Assembly: GCA_024734495.1 (NCBI GenBank)
Contig: JALMQS010000187.1
Location: forward strand, 20,592,871-20,656,870
DNA: 64,000 bases
Source of the DNA: Forficula auricularia
Taxonomy: Eukaryota; Arthropoda; Insecta; Dermaptera; Forficulidae
Direction of reading: 5' to 3'
Under the pieces are notes generated by a model. That model was not told the DNA's origin, made no database searches, and saw only the letters and a program-made list of their open reading frames with translations. Below, one piece after another: positions 1 to 15,500 of the stretch. Both the position numbers and the translations under genes were made by a program. Each line of letters begins with the position of its first letter. Within the stretch, counting starts at the first letter, position 1.

Positions 1-2
1 CA

Positions 3-196
3 GACGATACTACTATTATAAAAAATAAAAAATCTAACAAAATCAAGAAGAGGAAAAAGAAAGAACTTAATGACTGTCTTAATAATATACCTGCTATTAT
101 TTATTCTAGAAAAAATTCTCTTGATGGGGTTGAACAACAAGGCTCCAAAGGTTATTCACCATATGCTGAAAACAAAACTCCTAAGAAAAATAACAG
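3..196 (+). CDS. DIS3L2: DIS3L2 exon a (partial, N-terminal lysine-rich region)
   Basis: Open frame from base 3, rich in Lys and Asn ([10 protein letters not shown]). The donor GT at 197 leaves two bases, AG, that are completed to Ser by the first base of the exon at 1833. Whether the exon starts before the window edge cannot be seen. This stretch is poorly conserved in the family, so the call rests on phase and on the following exon. Confidence 0.6.
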
Positions 197-2430
197 GTTT
201 TTATTTACTTATTCTCTTTTCAATTCAAGTTTTTGTTTTTTTTACAAAGCCCATTTATTCAGCTCATATGTGATAATATTTTTTTATTTTTATTATGTAT
301 ATAAGTTTGTGTGTGTAAATTATTGTGAGTCAGATCATAGCCAGTCAAATTTTTGCGGCGTGCCGGGCTTGAACTCGGGTCTCCTGCTCAGAAAGCTAGT
401 ACTCTATACACAATTCAATAGTCTAATTAGTTGGAAAGTAACTTATTAGAAAAAATTTTTATTAATGATTCTTACAAGAAATAGCAATATTCGAGAACTG
501 TTGAAGGAGAGAAGAGGGAAGTTTCTTGTGTGTTTCCTTCGTTGTCCCTTTTACGCCGTGAAGAAGGAGGGAAAATCCCCGGAAACCGCGATTTTTTGAA
601 ATTGATGTTCCAATAAATTATTTTATTCGGAATTTTATGATATTTTTCATTATCCTTGGGATGTCTTAACCATTAGAAAATAAGGCAGGCATTTTTATTA
701 GAGAAAATTAAGACAGTAACCAGATCATTTAAAATAATCTTTAGCTCAGTTGATAGAGATTTTTTTTTTCTCTGTGTATCTCTATGTATTCCAGATTATA
801 TTAAATTAATACAGTTCTTTAAAAACAATCATAAAACTTTTATTAATAATTCAAACAGTTCGAGAGAAATTTTCCTAAGGAAATCTCGAGTGATCATCAG
901 ATCGATGATGGAGTGGATAATTTTTAATTATATCTTCACCCGAAATCTCTCCCATAACAGCTTGTTCTTCTACAAAGCAACTACATTTTGGCAATTTTTT
1001 CATTGATAAATAATTTGTTTCTCTAAAATGAATATATGAGTTCAAATTGCCGAAACTACTACCTTAAAATTCCTAATAAAGGGGTTCGCCTAACAGGGTA
1101 GCCAATTGGTCTGGATTGCTAATTTTGGCCCTCGGATTCGATTCCTGAGGTCTTGAACAAATGATTTAAAAAAAAAAAACTATTTCGAACACCTTATATT
1201 TCCCATCTCAAGTCGCCGCCCGTTGGGCCGAGCAAATTGGACGTGGCGAACGAAGGCGTTTCGGTCTGCAATAAAGCCTTATATAGTCAACATCGACAAT
1301 TTTATATTTTAAGAAATATTATTATTGTATCAAAATGTCTCTTAGTGTGTTAGTGCGGGCGGGAGGTGCGGGTGTTTCCAATTTTTGTACGTTCTAGCTG
1401 AAAATTCAAAACCAAATTTTATATTTTATATTAAGATTAAGACCTGTTTAGATTTTGGTATAAATCGGACCAAAATCTAGGGTGGGGGAGAGGATCAAAA
1501 ATTTGAATTTAGTCATTTGTACCAAATTTTGCACAGCTACTCTTTAGGGCCCATAATAGATTTGATTGATTTTAGTTTATTTCTCTTTCATTTAATGGCA
1601 ACCTACCAACAGTATAATTGCCTAGTAACCTCTCCAAACTAGCCGTTCGGAACCGGCGTTAAAAAGTAGGTCCCGTATATCTGTGTAAAAACAGCTAAAC
1701 ACACTCAGCACAGGTATATGTGGAGAGGAGCCAAAACGTCAAGGAGACCTGATATGGCACTTAAAGAAGAATAAATTATAGTATTTTTTAATTTCATAAA
1801 ATTTAAGCCTATTTTTATTAATTATTTTTCAGCATATCTGTTCCATCTCACTATGTTACTCCTAAGAATAATACACCCAACAAATTTTCTCCTTATTGGA
1901 CCAACACACAAATTGAAAGCGCTTTTAAAATGGATTTACTTTTAAAGGTAATTTTACATTTCATATATAAGCTCTGTATTCCTTTCTTTAGTTCTGAAGC
2001 CATGGGCGCCGGCAGGCGATTGCAATGGGGTGCACTTGCACCCCCATGTCTTGAAAGAAAATACACAGAAAAAGATTAAGCAATATAGAAATTGTTTTAT
2101 TAAGTCACTGTTTGAATAAAAATTTAAGGGGTCTAGGTTGCTGTCCAAATTTGTTCATCGCCTTGTCAATGAATTATAAATATTATTTTTTTATTGTTAA
2201 AGGATAAATAAATTTAATTGCTTCTTTCCAGTAATTTATTTTATTATTCAAATGGTTAATGCGAATATTTCGAGAGCGCTTGCGGCATCTCTTCCTCAGT
2301 GGAAACTGTGGGACCACACAAAAGGCAAGTCAGTGAGCTATTATTAATTACAGATGTCAAAGGTAACTCACCCACCAATGTGCCGACTCCATCAGTTTGT
2401 ACAGAACATTGATAAAAGCTTGATTAAACA

Positions 2431-2463
<33 letters not shown>

Positions 2464-3531
2464 AATTCACAAAATGAAATAACATTTACGAGTATATACA
2501 ACTATGTACATCTATTCACAATGAAGTCTGAATGAAATTTAAAACAATTAGCATTCGAGCTGGTTTATATTTAATATGAACCAATTAGTATTAATGATTA
2601 GTCAAGAAAGGTCAACGACCACAATATTGTCTACGTTTTGTGAATAGATGTACTGGTACATAGTTGTATATACTCGTAAATGTTATCTCATTTTGTGAAT
2701 TTGTGTATATATATATATGGTGTTTAATCAAGCTTTTATCAATGTTCTGTACAAACTGATGGAGTCGGCACATTGGTGGGGAGTGGGTGAGTACCTTTGA
2801 CATCTGTAATTAATAAAAACTCACTGACTTGCTTTTTGTGTGGTCTCACAGTTTCCACTGAGGAAGAGATGCCGCAAGCGCTCTCTCGAAATATTTGCAT
2901 TAACCATTTGAATAATAAAATAAATTACTGGAAAGAAGCAATTCAATTTATTTATCCTTTAACAATAAAAAATTAATATATCCAGCACACACCAAGCCAG
3001 CAAAATTCTTATGAATATAAATATTATATACATTATATTTTATTAGTTAATAGTATAGTGTGTAGATGCAGATTCACTCACCTGAAAATAATCTTGCCGG
3101 CTCCCATGTCTGAAGCCTTTTTCAAATGATGATAGAACCAGAGCCGGATTTAGGATTTATGGGCCCTAAGCTGAACGTGTGGCGCGGGCCCTAACTGGGA
3201 AAAAGTTTTTTTTTTAATTAACCTAAAAAACCGCGTTTTCAGCTATTATTCAATTAAAAACTAATTCTTTATTGAAAGCTTGTTAAATATTATATTTAAT
3301 AAAAAAAATGTGGGCCCTTTGTGGGCGGGCCCATAGGCTGCAGCATGCGTAGTCTGTGCTTAAATCCGGCCCTGGATAGATCAAGTTTAAGTAACGTCAG
3401 CCCAATGTTAAATTGATATGAATTTACATACATACTTTTAACTATTTAGTTTTTAACAGAGTGATGGGCTGAGTTGGCTCAAACTAAATCATATGAAAGC
3501 CATTTTCTACACAACTATATAATTTTAATTT

Positions 3532-3596
<65 letters not shown>

Positions 3597-6500
3597 TTAA
3601 TTTGATTTGATAGAGAAGGCCTTGACCTTCATCTTCAATCTTTCTTATAAATATTTGTTTTTTGTGTATCTTCGAATGAAGTGGTATAGTATTAAATACT
3701 ACTATTAATAGTTAAATGATCAACCACATCATTCGAAGGTATTCATACCCACAAAAAACAAATCTTACAAGAAAGAGTGAAAATAAAGGCCAAGCCTTCA
3801 AAACTATAGACTCAATCAAATAAAATATATATATATATAAATATATATATACTATATATTCATTTATATATAGGAGTATGATTATTTGAATCAACTATCA
3901 ACTAGAGGACACCCTCAGTGATTTCCTCTTATAAAATTTTAACCAATTTTCTAGCTGAACTTGACTTTAACAAGATGATCTAGAAAATTAGTTTGCAAAA
4001 TATTAGTTAAGAACCTAAAAAGAAAAGTATTACAATTTTGATTTTAAAAAGTAAATCCAACAACATTTTTTTTTAATCTTAATTTATGTTGTTAGAAGTA
4101 AAATATTAATCTGATTTGTTTCTAACGTTACAATATTATTATTATTATTTTTTTTTTCAGGGAAATTTGAGAATAAACCAACATTTTTATCAACATGCAT
4201 ATATCAGTCATCCTGTAAGTAAATATTAATTAAAATTTGTGAATTATTTTTTAATCTTTCTCTTTATATATACCATAAATCTATTTGATTCGCATATGAA
4301 ATAAATTCGTATTCATTTTTCTAAACTATTTTCTATCTAATAAAATTCAGAGATTAATAATACTTTGGAAAAAGCTAAATGTATATTATATATTTATTCT
4401 AAGGTAAAATAAATTAATAATCTTTACTAAATTATTATACATTTTAGGATAACTCCATGGATATTCTTGTTGAAGGAATTTATAAAAGAAATCGAGCTTT
4501 AGAGGGAGATGAAGTTGTTGTATTGATAGATCCTCCACAAGATTGGAAGGTACCTAATTTAAAATGGAAATATATTTTATGTTATCCCTATAAATGAAAC
4601 CATTTCGTTTTCAGACATTAGATAATGGAGCAGTTCAACGAACTGGATCGGTAAGCATTTAAAATTTATATTAAAATTGTAAAAAATAATTTACAAATGC
4701 AAATAAATTTAATTATCGAATAATAATAATATATTTATATATTCCATAGAGTAGTTGATACAGTGGTTCCCGATTTTTGTCGCGTAACATTTATTTGATT
4801 TTTTGAAATTGTAGAAGACATACTTTAATAAGAACAACAAAGCAACCTTTTTTTTTATATTTTTTTCAATGCAATCGAATGCAAGAAGACCCGCACCACG
4901 AAGATGCAGTCCCTATGGATCTCGAAAGACCCTTGGATTACCGAAGAGAGGGAAAATTGATCAAGTGAAAGGGTGGAGACGTTGGTGTTTGTGCACCTGG
5001 GTTTTAAAAATTTGAAGGTTATAAGTGTCGGGAAAGACCGAGAGTTCCAGTTCCTTGAAGTCATGGGAACAAACGTATTGGCGAATGAAGTAGTCCTGCC
5101 CATAGAGTAAAATAGAGTGGAAGGCTACTGTATATAGAAAAACCGCTCTCTAGCGACTGCTGGGCGAAAACTATTAGTTCTTAAGAGCTATCCAAAGATC
5201 ATAGAACATTCAAAGCCTTTGTCATAGATAAAAGATACATACCCTTTATGTTATATATATACATATAAGCGTATTTTTTACTCTTGATAATGTCACCAAA
5301 ATTTGCCCCGAAGAGAGCGGTTTCGCCATTTTATTGTCCAATGGTTTTGCCCTGGACTCGCCAGAGAGCTCTGTAACTCGTATACATTAAAATATATTGG
5401 CTCCTTATAGAGCCTTCCACTCTATATTACTCTATGGTCCGGCCCTTTTCTAATTTAACCGCGAATCTGCAAAACGAGTGCTACGCTCAAAGCAAGCTTT
5501 AGGGGGAATTACCAACTTTAACTCATCCGAGTACATGCCCTGATAGTATCTAGAATTTTGGCAAGACATTAATCGGAGCACAGATTTTTTGATTCATATT
5601 ATATAAATTAGTGTTAAAAATCAATTTGAACTAAGGGAGTTCAACTATAAGTATGCACCAAAAAAAGTAATTTAAGAAGAATTCATCGATTTCAAAATTA
5701 TGAAGTATAACAAACACCCCGTGTTATATTAGAACTAAAGATAACCTTCTCAAGATAACTTCTATTGCTTAATAAATTCAGCGATGATAGAAAAAGGCGA
5801 AAAAATAATAAAATAACACGAAAATTTAGAGATGTTATAACTTTTCGACAACAGCCAATTAATGCAAATCCTGAAGAGAGTGAAACCTTTTGAACTAGTA
5901 AGCAATTAGCCGAGGGGTGAACCGCAATTGGAATTAGATGTACACGTTTTTGGAATTATTATGGAATTCATTAGATAATGCCCCTTCATCTATTGTCTTC
6001 TACTTAGAAATGAAAGTGAAAGTGGAAGTAGGTGTACATGATATTAGATCGCGGTTCACCCCTCGCAATTAGCAAATTACAAATGCAAATAAATTTAATT
6101 TACGAATAATAGTAATATTTAATTGAAAGTAATGGATACGTAATATTTATACGAGGTTTTTTTCCACAGAACCCTCTTTGGAAACCACTAGTATATTAAA
6201 GTAATTTCTTAATAAATTTCTTTCCTGTTTGCAGCCAACCTTATTAAAATTAAAGGTACTATTTCTCATCCTTTAATATTTTGAAATTCTTTTTAGGTGA
6301 TTGCAATTACGCAAAAAGTGAATAATCGTTTAGCTATTGGTTTTTTAAAACTAATGAATGATCAAAATAAAACAAGAGCTCTTTTTTCTCCACGTGATTC
6401 AAGAGTACCACGTATTCAAATTTCTTCTCAATATTGTCCTCCTCAATTCTTTGAAAAACCGGATGAATATAAAAATAAATTATTTCTTGCCCGAATTACA

Positions 6501-9500
6501 GAATGGACCGATATCCGTTATGCTAATGGGTAAATTTTATTTTCCTATTTTTATTCGATACGACTGGACAAAAATGTGTTTTTAAATGCATTTTTGTTTT
6601 ATTGATTATTTTTCAATGAAATATGTTTAATATTGGCGAAAATCTGGAGGGCTCGTTAACGGAGAAGTAAAACTATTATTCTTATGGGAGAAAAGTTTTT
6701 GTTACCTTGATAACTTTCTGCCAGTCATTCCGTGACAAATCAACACACTTTAAATAAAAATTTTACATCACCACTTTATATTTTCTTGAAATTTGGTTCA
6801 CTGATATATTGTGCTAATATGAATAAAAATACAAAATTTCAAATTTTTATCTTGAATAGTTTTTTATACGGCCTTGTGAAGTTTTCAAAAAATCGCAAAA
6901 AAACCACGAACAAACAATTTTGAAACTGCTCTTAAAGCTGTCTTAATTGAGTTAGAGAGGTGGGACAGGTGTCATTTTTTTAATCTTTTTTTAGTCTTTT
7001 TTAATGCTCTTTTCAGAGACATACACGTGATATAGGTTGTAATAATTTTTTTTTCAAAATGTAAATCAAATTTTTCATTTTGATTTTTTCTAAAAAGTAC
7101 CAGTTTTAAAATTTTCAAAAAAATTCTGTAAATAGATAGTACTTTCATAAACTACTATGCAAAGTATAATGATGGGATGGTAATGGGGTCTATGTTTAAA
7201 AAAATTATTACTGACTCTTGTTTTTCATAAATACCCAGTTTTTACCAAATAATAATGATTTTAATGTAGTGAAACGACATTTTATGAAAAATCACTTTGT
7301 GTATATTAAACTATGGTTATGAAATAAACACTCTGTGCTAGTTTAATAATAAATTCATGAAACATTTATTTCTTAGGCAATATTTAAATGGCGGTTTCGG
7401 GCAAAATTGCTAGGCCTGTATAACAAAATGACATTATAAAAATCTACAATTCAAGTTGAACATATTGTTTTGTTGTTTGGTGAATACATGAATAATTATT
7501 TCATTAGGTCAGCTTTACAATAGTTAGCAGATCTTTGTCTGGAACATTCACCTCCGACCCGGAAGAATCTTCATTTTCAGAATTTTTATCACTAATAGGC
7601 ACTGTATTTTTTAACTTGGTTAGGTCTTTTCTACACTGATCACAAATCACGGAGCCATCAAGTATTTGTGGAAATGAACCTGTCATCCAAGGTGTGACAT
7701 TTCTCAGTTTTTTTCTATCTCTAACACGATGATTTGTTTTCTTCAATGGATTACAACACTGAACTCTTACCACAGTACTGCATTTTTCACTAGTTTCCAT
7801 ATTTTTTAAAAATGTCTTAAACTTTGCCTTTTAATTACAAGTTTTAATCATAGATTAAATTAGCTATTAAAACACACAAAAAAACACAGAAGTTTAAAGT
7901 ATCAATTGTTTTATGTAAGGTATAACAACTATTTTACATTATGGAATTGATAACTTAAGACATTACTAACATTTAAAACACTACTTGGCAGCAAGGACTC
8001 TAGTCACTGAATGAATGCTTGTGGAGACAGCCTGGCTTTTGGCAGACTGGTATTTGTTTTAACTTGCTCACAACCACAGACAGGTTCCAACTTGCTAGAC
8101 CTGCAGGGACTGGATCAAGTGAATGCAAGGGAAATTTCTATTTCAGATAACATGTGCTTATCAAACTATTTAGCCTACAACAATATTTATTGTAAATTAA
8201 CTAACTTTTCATGACATAGCATAAATTGATTTAATTTTATTTAAAATGTTGGTGTTTTATTTGTCTTAGTTTTTACTAATATTTTTATAAGACTAATTTA
8301 AAGTACAATGCATTCATATTTTTCGCGAAAGCATTTATAGGACTTATTAATCTCTACTATTAAACAGTTATTTAACTAGCACAGTGTTTATTTCATAACC
8401 ATAGTTTAATATACACAAAGTGATTTTTCATAAAATGTCGTTTCACTACATTAAAATCATTATTATTTGGTAAAAACTGGGTATTTATGAAAAACAAGAG
8501 TCAGTAATAATTTTTTTTAAACATAGACCCCATTACCATCCCATCATTATACTTTGCATAGTAGTTTATGAAAGTACTATCTATTTACAGAATTTTTTTG
8601 AAAATTTTAAAACTGGTACTTTTTAGAAAAAATCAAAATGAAAAATTTGATTTACATTTTGAAAAAAAAAATTATTACAACCTATATCATGTTGTATGTC
8701 TCTGAAAAGAGCATTAAAAAAGCTGCAAAATGACACCTGTCCCACCTCTCTAACTCAATTAAGACAGCTTTTAGAGCAGTTTCAAAATTGTTTGTTCGTG
8801 GTTTTTTTGCGATTTTTTGAAAACTTCACAAGGCCGTATAAAAAAAACTATTCAAGATAAAAATTTGAAATTTTGTATTTTTATTCATATTAGCACAATA
8901 TATCAGTGTACCAAATTTCAAGAAAATCTAAAGTGGTGAGGTAAAATGGGTGTGTTGAGTTGACATGGAATGAATGACCCGCCACTAGATGCTAGAAAGG
9001 ATGAATTCCCTATTATAATACATGTAATTATTAATTCTAATTAACTCTAAAACATGTTACGCCTATCGTGATATTTAACGACGAAACCATCGCATTTTCT
9101 GATTATCTTTTCTGAGTCTCCAGTGACGTCATGCGAAATAAAATTAAAAAACAATCAACAAAAGATCGATGCAATACTTTTCTTATGACGTGAATAGGCG
9201 TGAATGGTAAAAGAACATTAATTCATTCAATAGCCAATCGAAAAGGTGACTCTATTGGCAGAAAGTTATCAGGGAAACAAAATCTTTTCTCCTTTAAAAA
9301 TAATAATTTTAATTTCCCGTTAACTACCGCTTGCTGATTTTCCTCAATAAAAGTTCAAACTGCCAATAGAAGCTGATTTGAAATTTCTAAAGAAATCATG
9401 AGAAAATCTCATCTACTAAATCCCGAGTTGTCATGGATAATTTTTATTACATATCAGGAGGGTTATGTTCAAACGTAATAAAAATTATTCTTGACTTTCT

Positions 9501-12500
9501 CGTTATTTCTTTTGATAACTTGAAATAAATTTATTTGTGATTTTTTTTCTAGATTCATCGTACAATGTGTTGGGGATAGTGAGTCATTGAATTGCGAAAA
9601 TTTATCAATCCTTCTGGAGAACGGTATAGAATTAGAACCACCCAAAGACGAACCTTCAAGTGATATCGAACATGATTCAATAATTCAAAAGGAACTTAAA
9701 TCACGAGTGGATTTTAGGTAAGCATAATAAAAAAAACATCTGTGCGTATACCACTTAATTTATTAAAATTGCATCATTGCCATCTGTTTCTTTAAAAATT
9801 TAACATAAACAAGTGTTTTAACATTAAAAATGTCTATAGAGAAATTGCTCATAATCTCATAAATAAACTGACCAAGTGCGAGTCCGACCGAATACCAAGG
9901 GTTCTTTACCTTTTAACTATTTGTTCTTATTTGTAGTTGATACCGAGAGTATGGAATTGTTACATAATTTAGAGTTAAGCTTTTTCTAAACACCGACAGG
10001 TACAAATCTACCTAAAAATGACTATTTTGGGACCAGCACCGTCATTTTAAAACAAAATAAATATAAAAAAATTAAGCATAATTCTACTTAGACATATTTA
10101 CAGGGATACATCACACCCCATGATAACAAAATATTTCTTATTTTTCACCTTCCTCAAAATATCATTTAATTAAAATTTTAATATGATTTTCGATTTGCTG
10201 GAAAATAAATACATATAACTTGTGAATTTTAGACAAACAGATAGACACAAATAGGGTCTCGTTTGACTTAGGAGAATTGTTTTAAATGTTAAGATATTAT
10301 ATTGATTATAATTGATACAGGTATCGAAATCCAAGGTCAAAAGATCGCTATGTTAAGATTTGCCGATGACATTGCCCTTCTAGGAAGCAACAAAAAAGAA
10401 TTAGAGGACGCTCTGAATGGAATTAACCAAATCCTAATAGAAGAAATGAAAATGAAAATAAACAAGAATAAAACCAAGGTCCTAGTATGTACAAAAAAAA
10501 AAAAAACAAAACGAGACAGGAATGCATCAAAATTAACCAAGAAAACCTAGAAGGAGTTAAGGAATTCCGCTACCTAGGAAGTAATATAACATGGGATGGG
10601 AGGAGCGAAAACGAAATTAAATCAAGAATTGCCCAAGCAAAAATGGGGTTTAATTCAAAACAAAAACTACTATGCTCCTCCTCAATCAGCTTAGAAAACA
10701 GGAAGAAGCTATTGAAGAGACATATGTATGGAGCATAGCCATCATGTATGGGTGTTAAACCTGGACAATTGGAAAAGCGGAGAGAAAGAGATTAGAGGCT
10801 TTCGAAATGTGGTGCTACAGAAGAATGATGAATATCAAATGGATGGATAAAATTACAAAGGAAGAAGTTCTTGGAAGAATCGGAGAAAGAAGAACCTTGT
10901 GGAAGTGTCTGAAGAAGAGAAGAGGTCAGATGATGGGGCACACACTGAGACATGGGGGACTGCTTAGGGATATCTTGGAGGGGGAGGTGGGAAAGAAAAG
11001 GGGAAGGCCCAGATTAAAATATTTCAACCAAATAATTGGGGATATGGGATGCGAGACATTTAGAGAGGTCAAACAGCTGGCGGGGGACAGAGTCTAGTGG
11101 AGACGGGTGGTTCCGTCAAACCACTTTTAGGACTGTATACTCAATGATGATGATGTTAAGATATTCAATACCCAAGTACTGAATATTTATTAATCTTTGT
11201 TCCTTTCTTACCTCTTGGCAGTCTATTTTCCCAAATTGTACCCTCTATATCAGAAAATGCAATCTCATTCCTTGATATCTTAAATAAGTTAAAAATTCTT
11301 GCAAATTCTCTCTGTTCATATTTTAAATTCAATTGTTCATAAATTATCAATTTTCCTACTTATGTCTTCATAAAATTAATCAAATCAATTTGTGTGTTTT
11401 TAGGGAAAAATGTATTTTTACGATTGATCCCGCTACAGCGAAGGATCTTGACGACGCAGTTTCATGCTGGGAAAATGATGACGGCACTTATAAGATAGGT
11501 GTTCATATATCCGATGTTGCTTACTATTTGAAGGAAGGAACTAAAATAGATAAAGATGTAGCAAAAAGAGCAACTTCTACATATCTAGTAGATAAAGTAA
11601 GAAAAATCTTGATACTTCTATTATAAACCATTCACTTAAATATTTCATTATTAGTAAGTTTTATAAGTATTAATGGAAAGAAACTTCTTTTGATAGAGTA
11701 ATAATTCAAGTCAAATGAATCTGAAATTCCAAAGAGAAAGAGATAGAATTCATGGTAGAGTAAAAGACGCACGTAACAACTTGGTAAACTTTAATGCGAA
11801 CAAGACACAATGTTGTCTAATTTCTAGACCCGTAGATAGGAACCTTCCTGACATTTTCTTTGATTCGATCTCATTGGAATTTTATGACAAATATCAATGT
11901 TGGGTGTCCCTTTGTGATCTGACCTTTCTTGGAATGACCACATTACTTCTGTAGCCAAAGATGCTCAAAGTAGGCTTGACTTTCTTTTCCGGTCCAGACG
12001 CCTTTTTACACTCACTCCATAAAAGGCCCAAATTCACCCCTCTCTCGAATATGGCTCACAGCTTCCAAGCATTCTATAGCCACCGTGAATGCAATTCAGA
12101 GCTTTCAGACTAATAGGAGATCCAGCATAAACTAACGCTCTCGATTCCTTAGCTCATCTTAGAACTTTCTTCACCCTTTCTCTTTTTTTAGAGATACCAC
12201 CATGGCGTTTGTTCTGGCGAGATAGAATGAATCGAGGGGTGAACCGCGACCTGATATCGTGTACACCTACTTCCACTTCCACTTTCATTTTCAAGTAGAA
12301 GACAATAGATGAAGGGGGATTATTTAATGAATTCCAAAATAATTCCAAAGACGTGTAGACCTAATTCCAATCGCGGTTAACCCCTCGGAATCAATGGCCT
12401 CTTTTATTTTGCTTTTGTTAAATAGGATTTTTTCTTTTAGGTATATCATATGCTCCCTAATAAAATGTGCACTCTTTGTTCCTTGACTCCTGATCAAGAA

Positions 12501-15500
12501 AAATTAGCTTTTTCAATCATATTTAAAATGACACCAGAAGGAGAAATAATTGAACATGAATTTTGTCGGTCCATTATTCGATCATGCGTTCAATTATCTT
12601 ATAATCATGTTCAAGTAAGTTTTGAGATGCAATAATGCAATCATATTTTAGTTGAATTTATGATGATTTTTTTTTTTTTTAGAAAATTTTGGATAATGAA
12701 GATGAAGAACAAGTAAAAAATAACTTTCCTCAAATAAGTGGGAATTATACATTTCAAGATATTAAAAAAACTGTTCAAATTTTAAATAATCTAGCTAAAA
12801 TTTTAAGAGATCGAAGGTTTGATAAAGGATCTATTAGTATTAATCAACCAAAAGTGACTTTCACTATTGACAAAGAGACAAAGGAACCTCTAGATTTTTC
12901 ACTTTTTGAAAGAAAAGATTCTCATATGTAATTATCAACAGTTATTTATTTCAATATAAAAATGAGAATTGTCGATTGTAGTAGAGTTAAGATTTCTAAT
13001 GAAATTGCCATTTGATTTTTAAAAATTTTCATATGTCAAAATATAATGATAATTTTTTACTTTATCATACAGGGAGGGTATGGTCAAGTATTGAAATCGT
13101 GCATGGAAAAAGTGTTTTTTTCCTTCTTTTTTCGAAATATCTCAAAAACGACTGAAACTATTTTGATTAAAAAAATTGAGCGAAACCATGGCATTTTCCT
13201 CTACAAAAAAGCTCTAATAAGTGAACATGTTAGTTAGTCTGTGCGTTACCAGATTTTTGTGGACGAGCTAGCTCAAAAACTAGTGTGAATAACGAAACCA
13301 AATTTCACACGTAGTTTTGGTCCATTGAGATTAAGAGCTGATTAGATTTTGGTGCATATCGACCAAAAATTGAGGGGGGGGGGGGTTAAAAATTAAAAAT
13401 CTAGGCTATTTGAGCAACCTCAACCAAATTTTTTATACATAATCAGTGGGACCCCAGAAGTCTAAAAATGAAAAACTAACCGCCCAAAATTGGAAGGGGG
13501 GGAGAGGTCAAAAATGAAAATCTAGGCCCTTGTACCAAACTCAACCAAATTTTGTATACATAATCAGTGGGGCCCCAGGAATCTAAAAATGGAAAAACTA
13601 ACCCCCCTCCCCTACATGATTATAAATAATTTTATTAAATATTAAATATAAGTGAGGGGCCAGGTTGTATGGGAAAGTCAAGTGGATGGCCACATCAGAA
13701 CACGTCAGCTTATTTTTATTATTATTTTTTATTGCAATCGATTGCAAGAAGAGTGTATGTGTAGATTTAGAATCTCTAAAAGAATTTTACGCGTGTTATA
13801 TACCTATGTCAGATGTGGTTTCAAGTCAAGCCAAGAGTTCGGATTGCATTTTTGACATTCCTAATTGGGCGAAACTTTCTAACATAGAATAAAAATTATC
13901 CATAACTCTACAACTTTAATAATTAATAACCTCTCGTGATTTTCTTCAGCTATTTATTTGTTATATAAATCGAGACTTGTTCAAAAAATTATGATATATT
14001 GTAAACTTTATGAAAATTATTATTTGTGAATATCTATCGGGTTGGATCACCCATGGTGAACTTGATTCTTAAGGAGAAAGCAATGCGATTGTCCTCTTGA
14101 TGCAAATAAACAAAGATCTTATTATATAAGGTATATACCGGAGCGTGAGTGGGCTCGGCCTACGCCTTTTATTTTGTTCTGGCTTGGAGTGTAAACAAAC
14201 AGAAGAGGAAGTGGATTTTACACTTTTTTTCCATCTGTTTTGTATATATTTGTTTAGTCCCTGATAGTGGCTAGTGCAGGGGTGTCTGTTTCCTTATACC
14301 TTCATGTCGGCCGAGGGATGTTCATATGTATTAATTGAAACTTGAACAGAAGGGCTAAATTGCAAAGCACTATTATTCAACCAGTAACTATTCACCACCC
14401 TTCTTTCACTAACCCAACCATAATCAACCCCCCTCCACACAAAAGTAATTTTAACATTATCGGCCACTGTGATAATGGGGTTGGCCATGGGGCTAGGAAA
14501 AAAGCCCCTTGGAGATCGTGAAAAAAACTCAACTTTCGAATGCGGGTTCGACCCGCGAGGGTGTCCTCGCGACTGCCATTTTCCCTTCGGTTTTTTTTGA
14601 TTGCCGTAATTTTCCTTGGTGTTTGACGTAGAAATTGTTCTTTTGCTCTCCTGGTGATTTCTTTGCATACTAACCCCGTAGCTAGGGGTCTAGCTGGAGT
14701 CCTTTTGAAGATAGGGGGTATGGGTTGATATGAATAATAAAGGTGATGATCAAATCTATAATGTAATTTTCACAGCCCATGCTTTTGAAATAATTTTTTT
14801 CATGGTTATACCTATTATGGCTGGGGGAGGGGTTGGAAATTGGTTGGTTCCCTTGGGCCACATTTAAAGAAAAAAAATTGTCTCGGGCCGCAGATAAAAT
14901 ATACTGATTTTATTAAAATATCAAAAAAGATAGTTAATAATCTACTATAATGATATCCACCAAGAGAAAGAAGCAAAAATGGCATAGCAGAATAATCTTT
15001 GATTTCTATTTGTTCAGAATTTTCGTTTTAATTCATTAAGCACATCAAGAAGTTTTATTTACTGAAATAATAAATATTTTAATAAATAGAAATATGGGAT
15101 GAAGATTGGTACATATTTAAAAAATAATAACTTTATTATTTATTTACCTCAGAGTGAGTTTCTAATTTTACTTTTCGTAAATTTTATTCTTGAAAATAGC
15201 TTTTCGTATATGTAAATACATAACTACTTACAAAAAGTGATTTCATGAATATTGTGAAGTCAGGAATATTTGTTATATAAAATTCTAATAAAGAGACTTT
15301 ATCAAATTTTTCTTTCAGGTCGGTATTTAATTGTAGTTCCATACATTCAATCAGAAAATTTTCAGGTAAAAAATTTATATTTAATGAAAATAGAGTCGAA
15401 AATAGACCAAAATGGTGATTATTTTTCCGAAAAAAATCTTGAAATCTAGTTTCAGATTCAAAAGTTAAAATGTCACTTAACCTTTCAATAGATTTTTAGA

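Larger units (their letters stand above)
6600..9350. mobile_element. older inverted-repeat element containing a younger long-TIR element
   Basis: About 100 bp ending at 6721 (..ATAACTTTCTGCCA) recurs inverted at about 9247-9345. The younger element at 6722-8979 sits between the arms. Ends not defined. Confidence 0.45.

Noticed and set aside
70..273. ATG-started 67-codon frame at the left edge
   Set aside because: The frame that splices in phase to DIS3L2 is the one starting at base 3. The ATG frame is a shadow.
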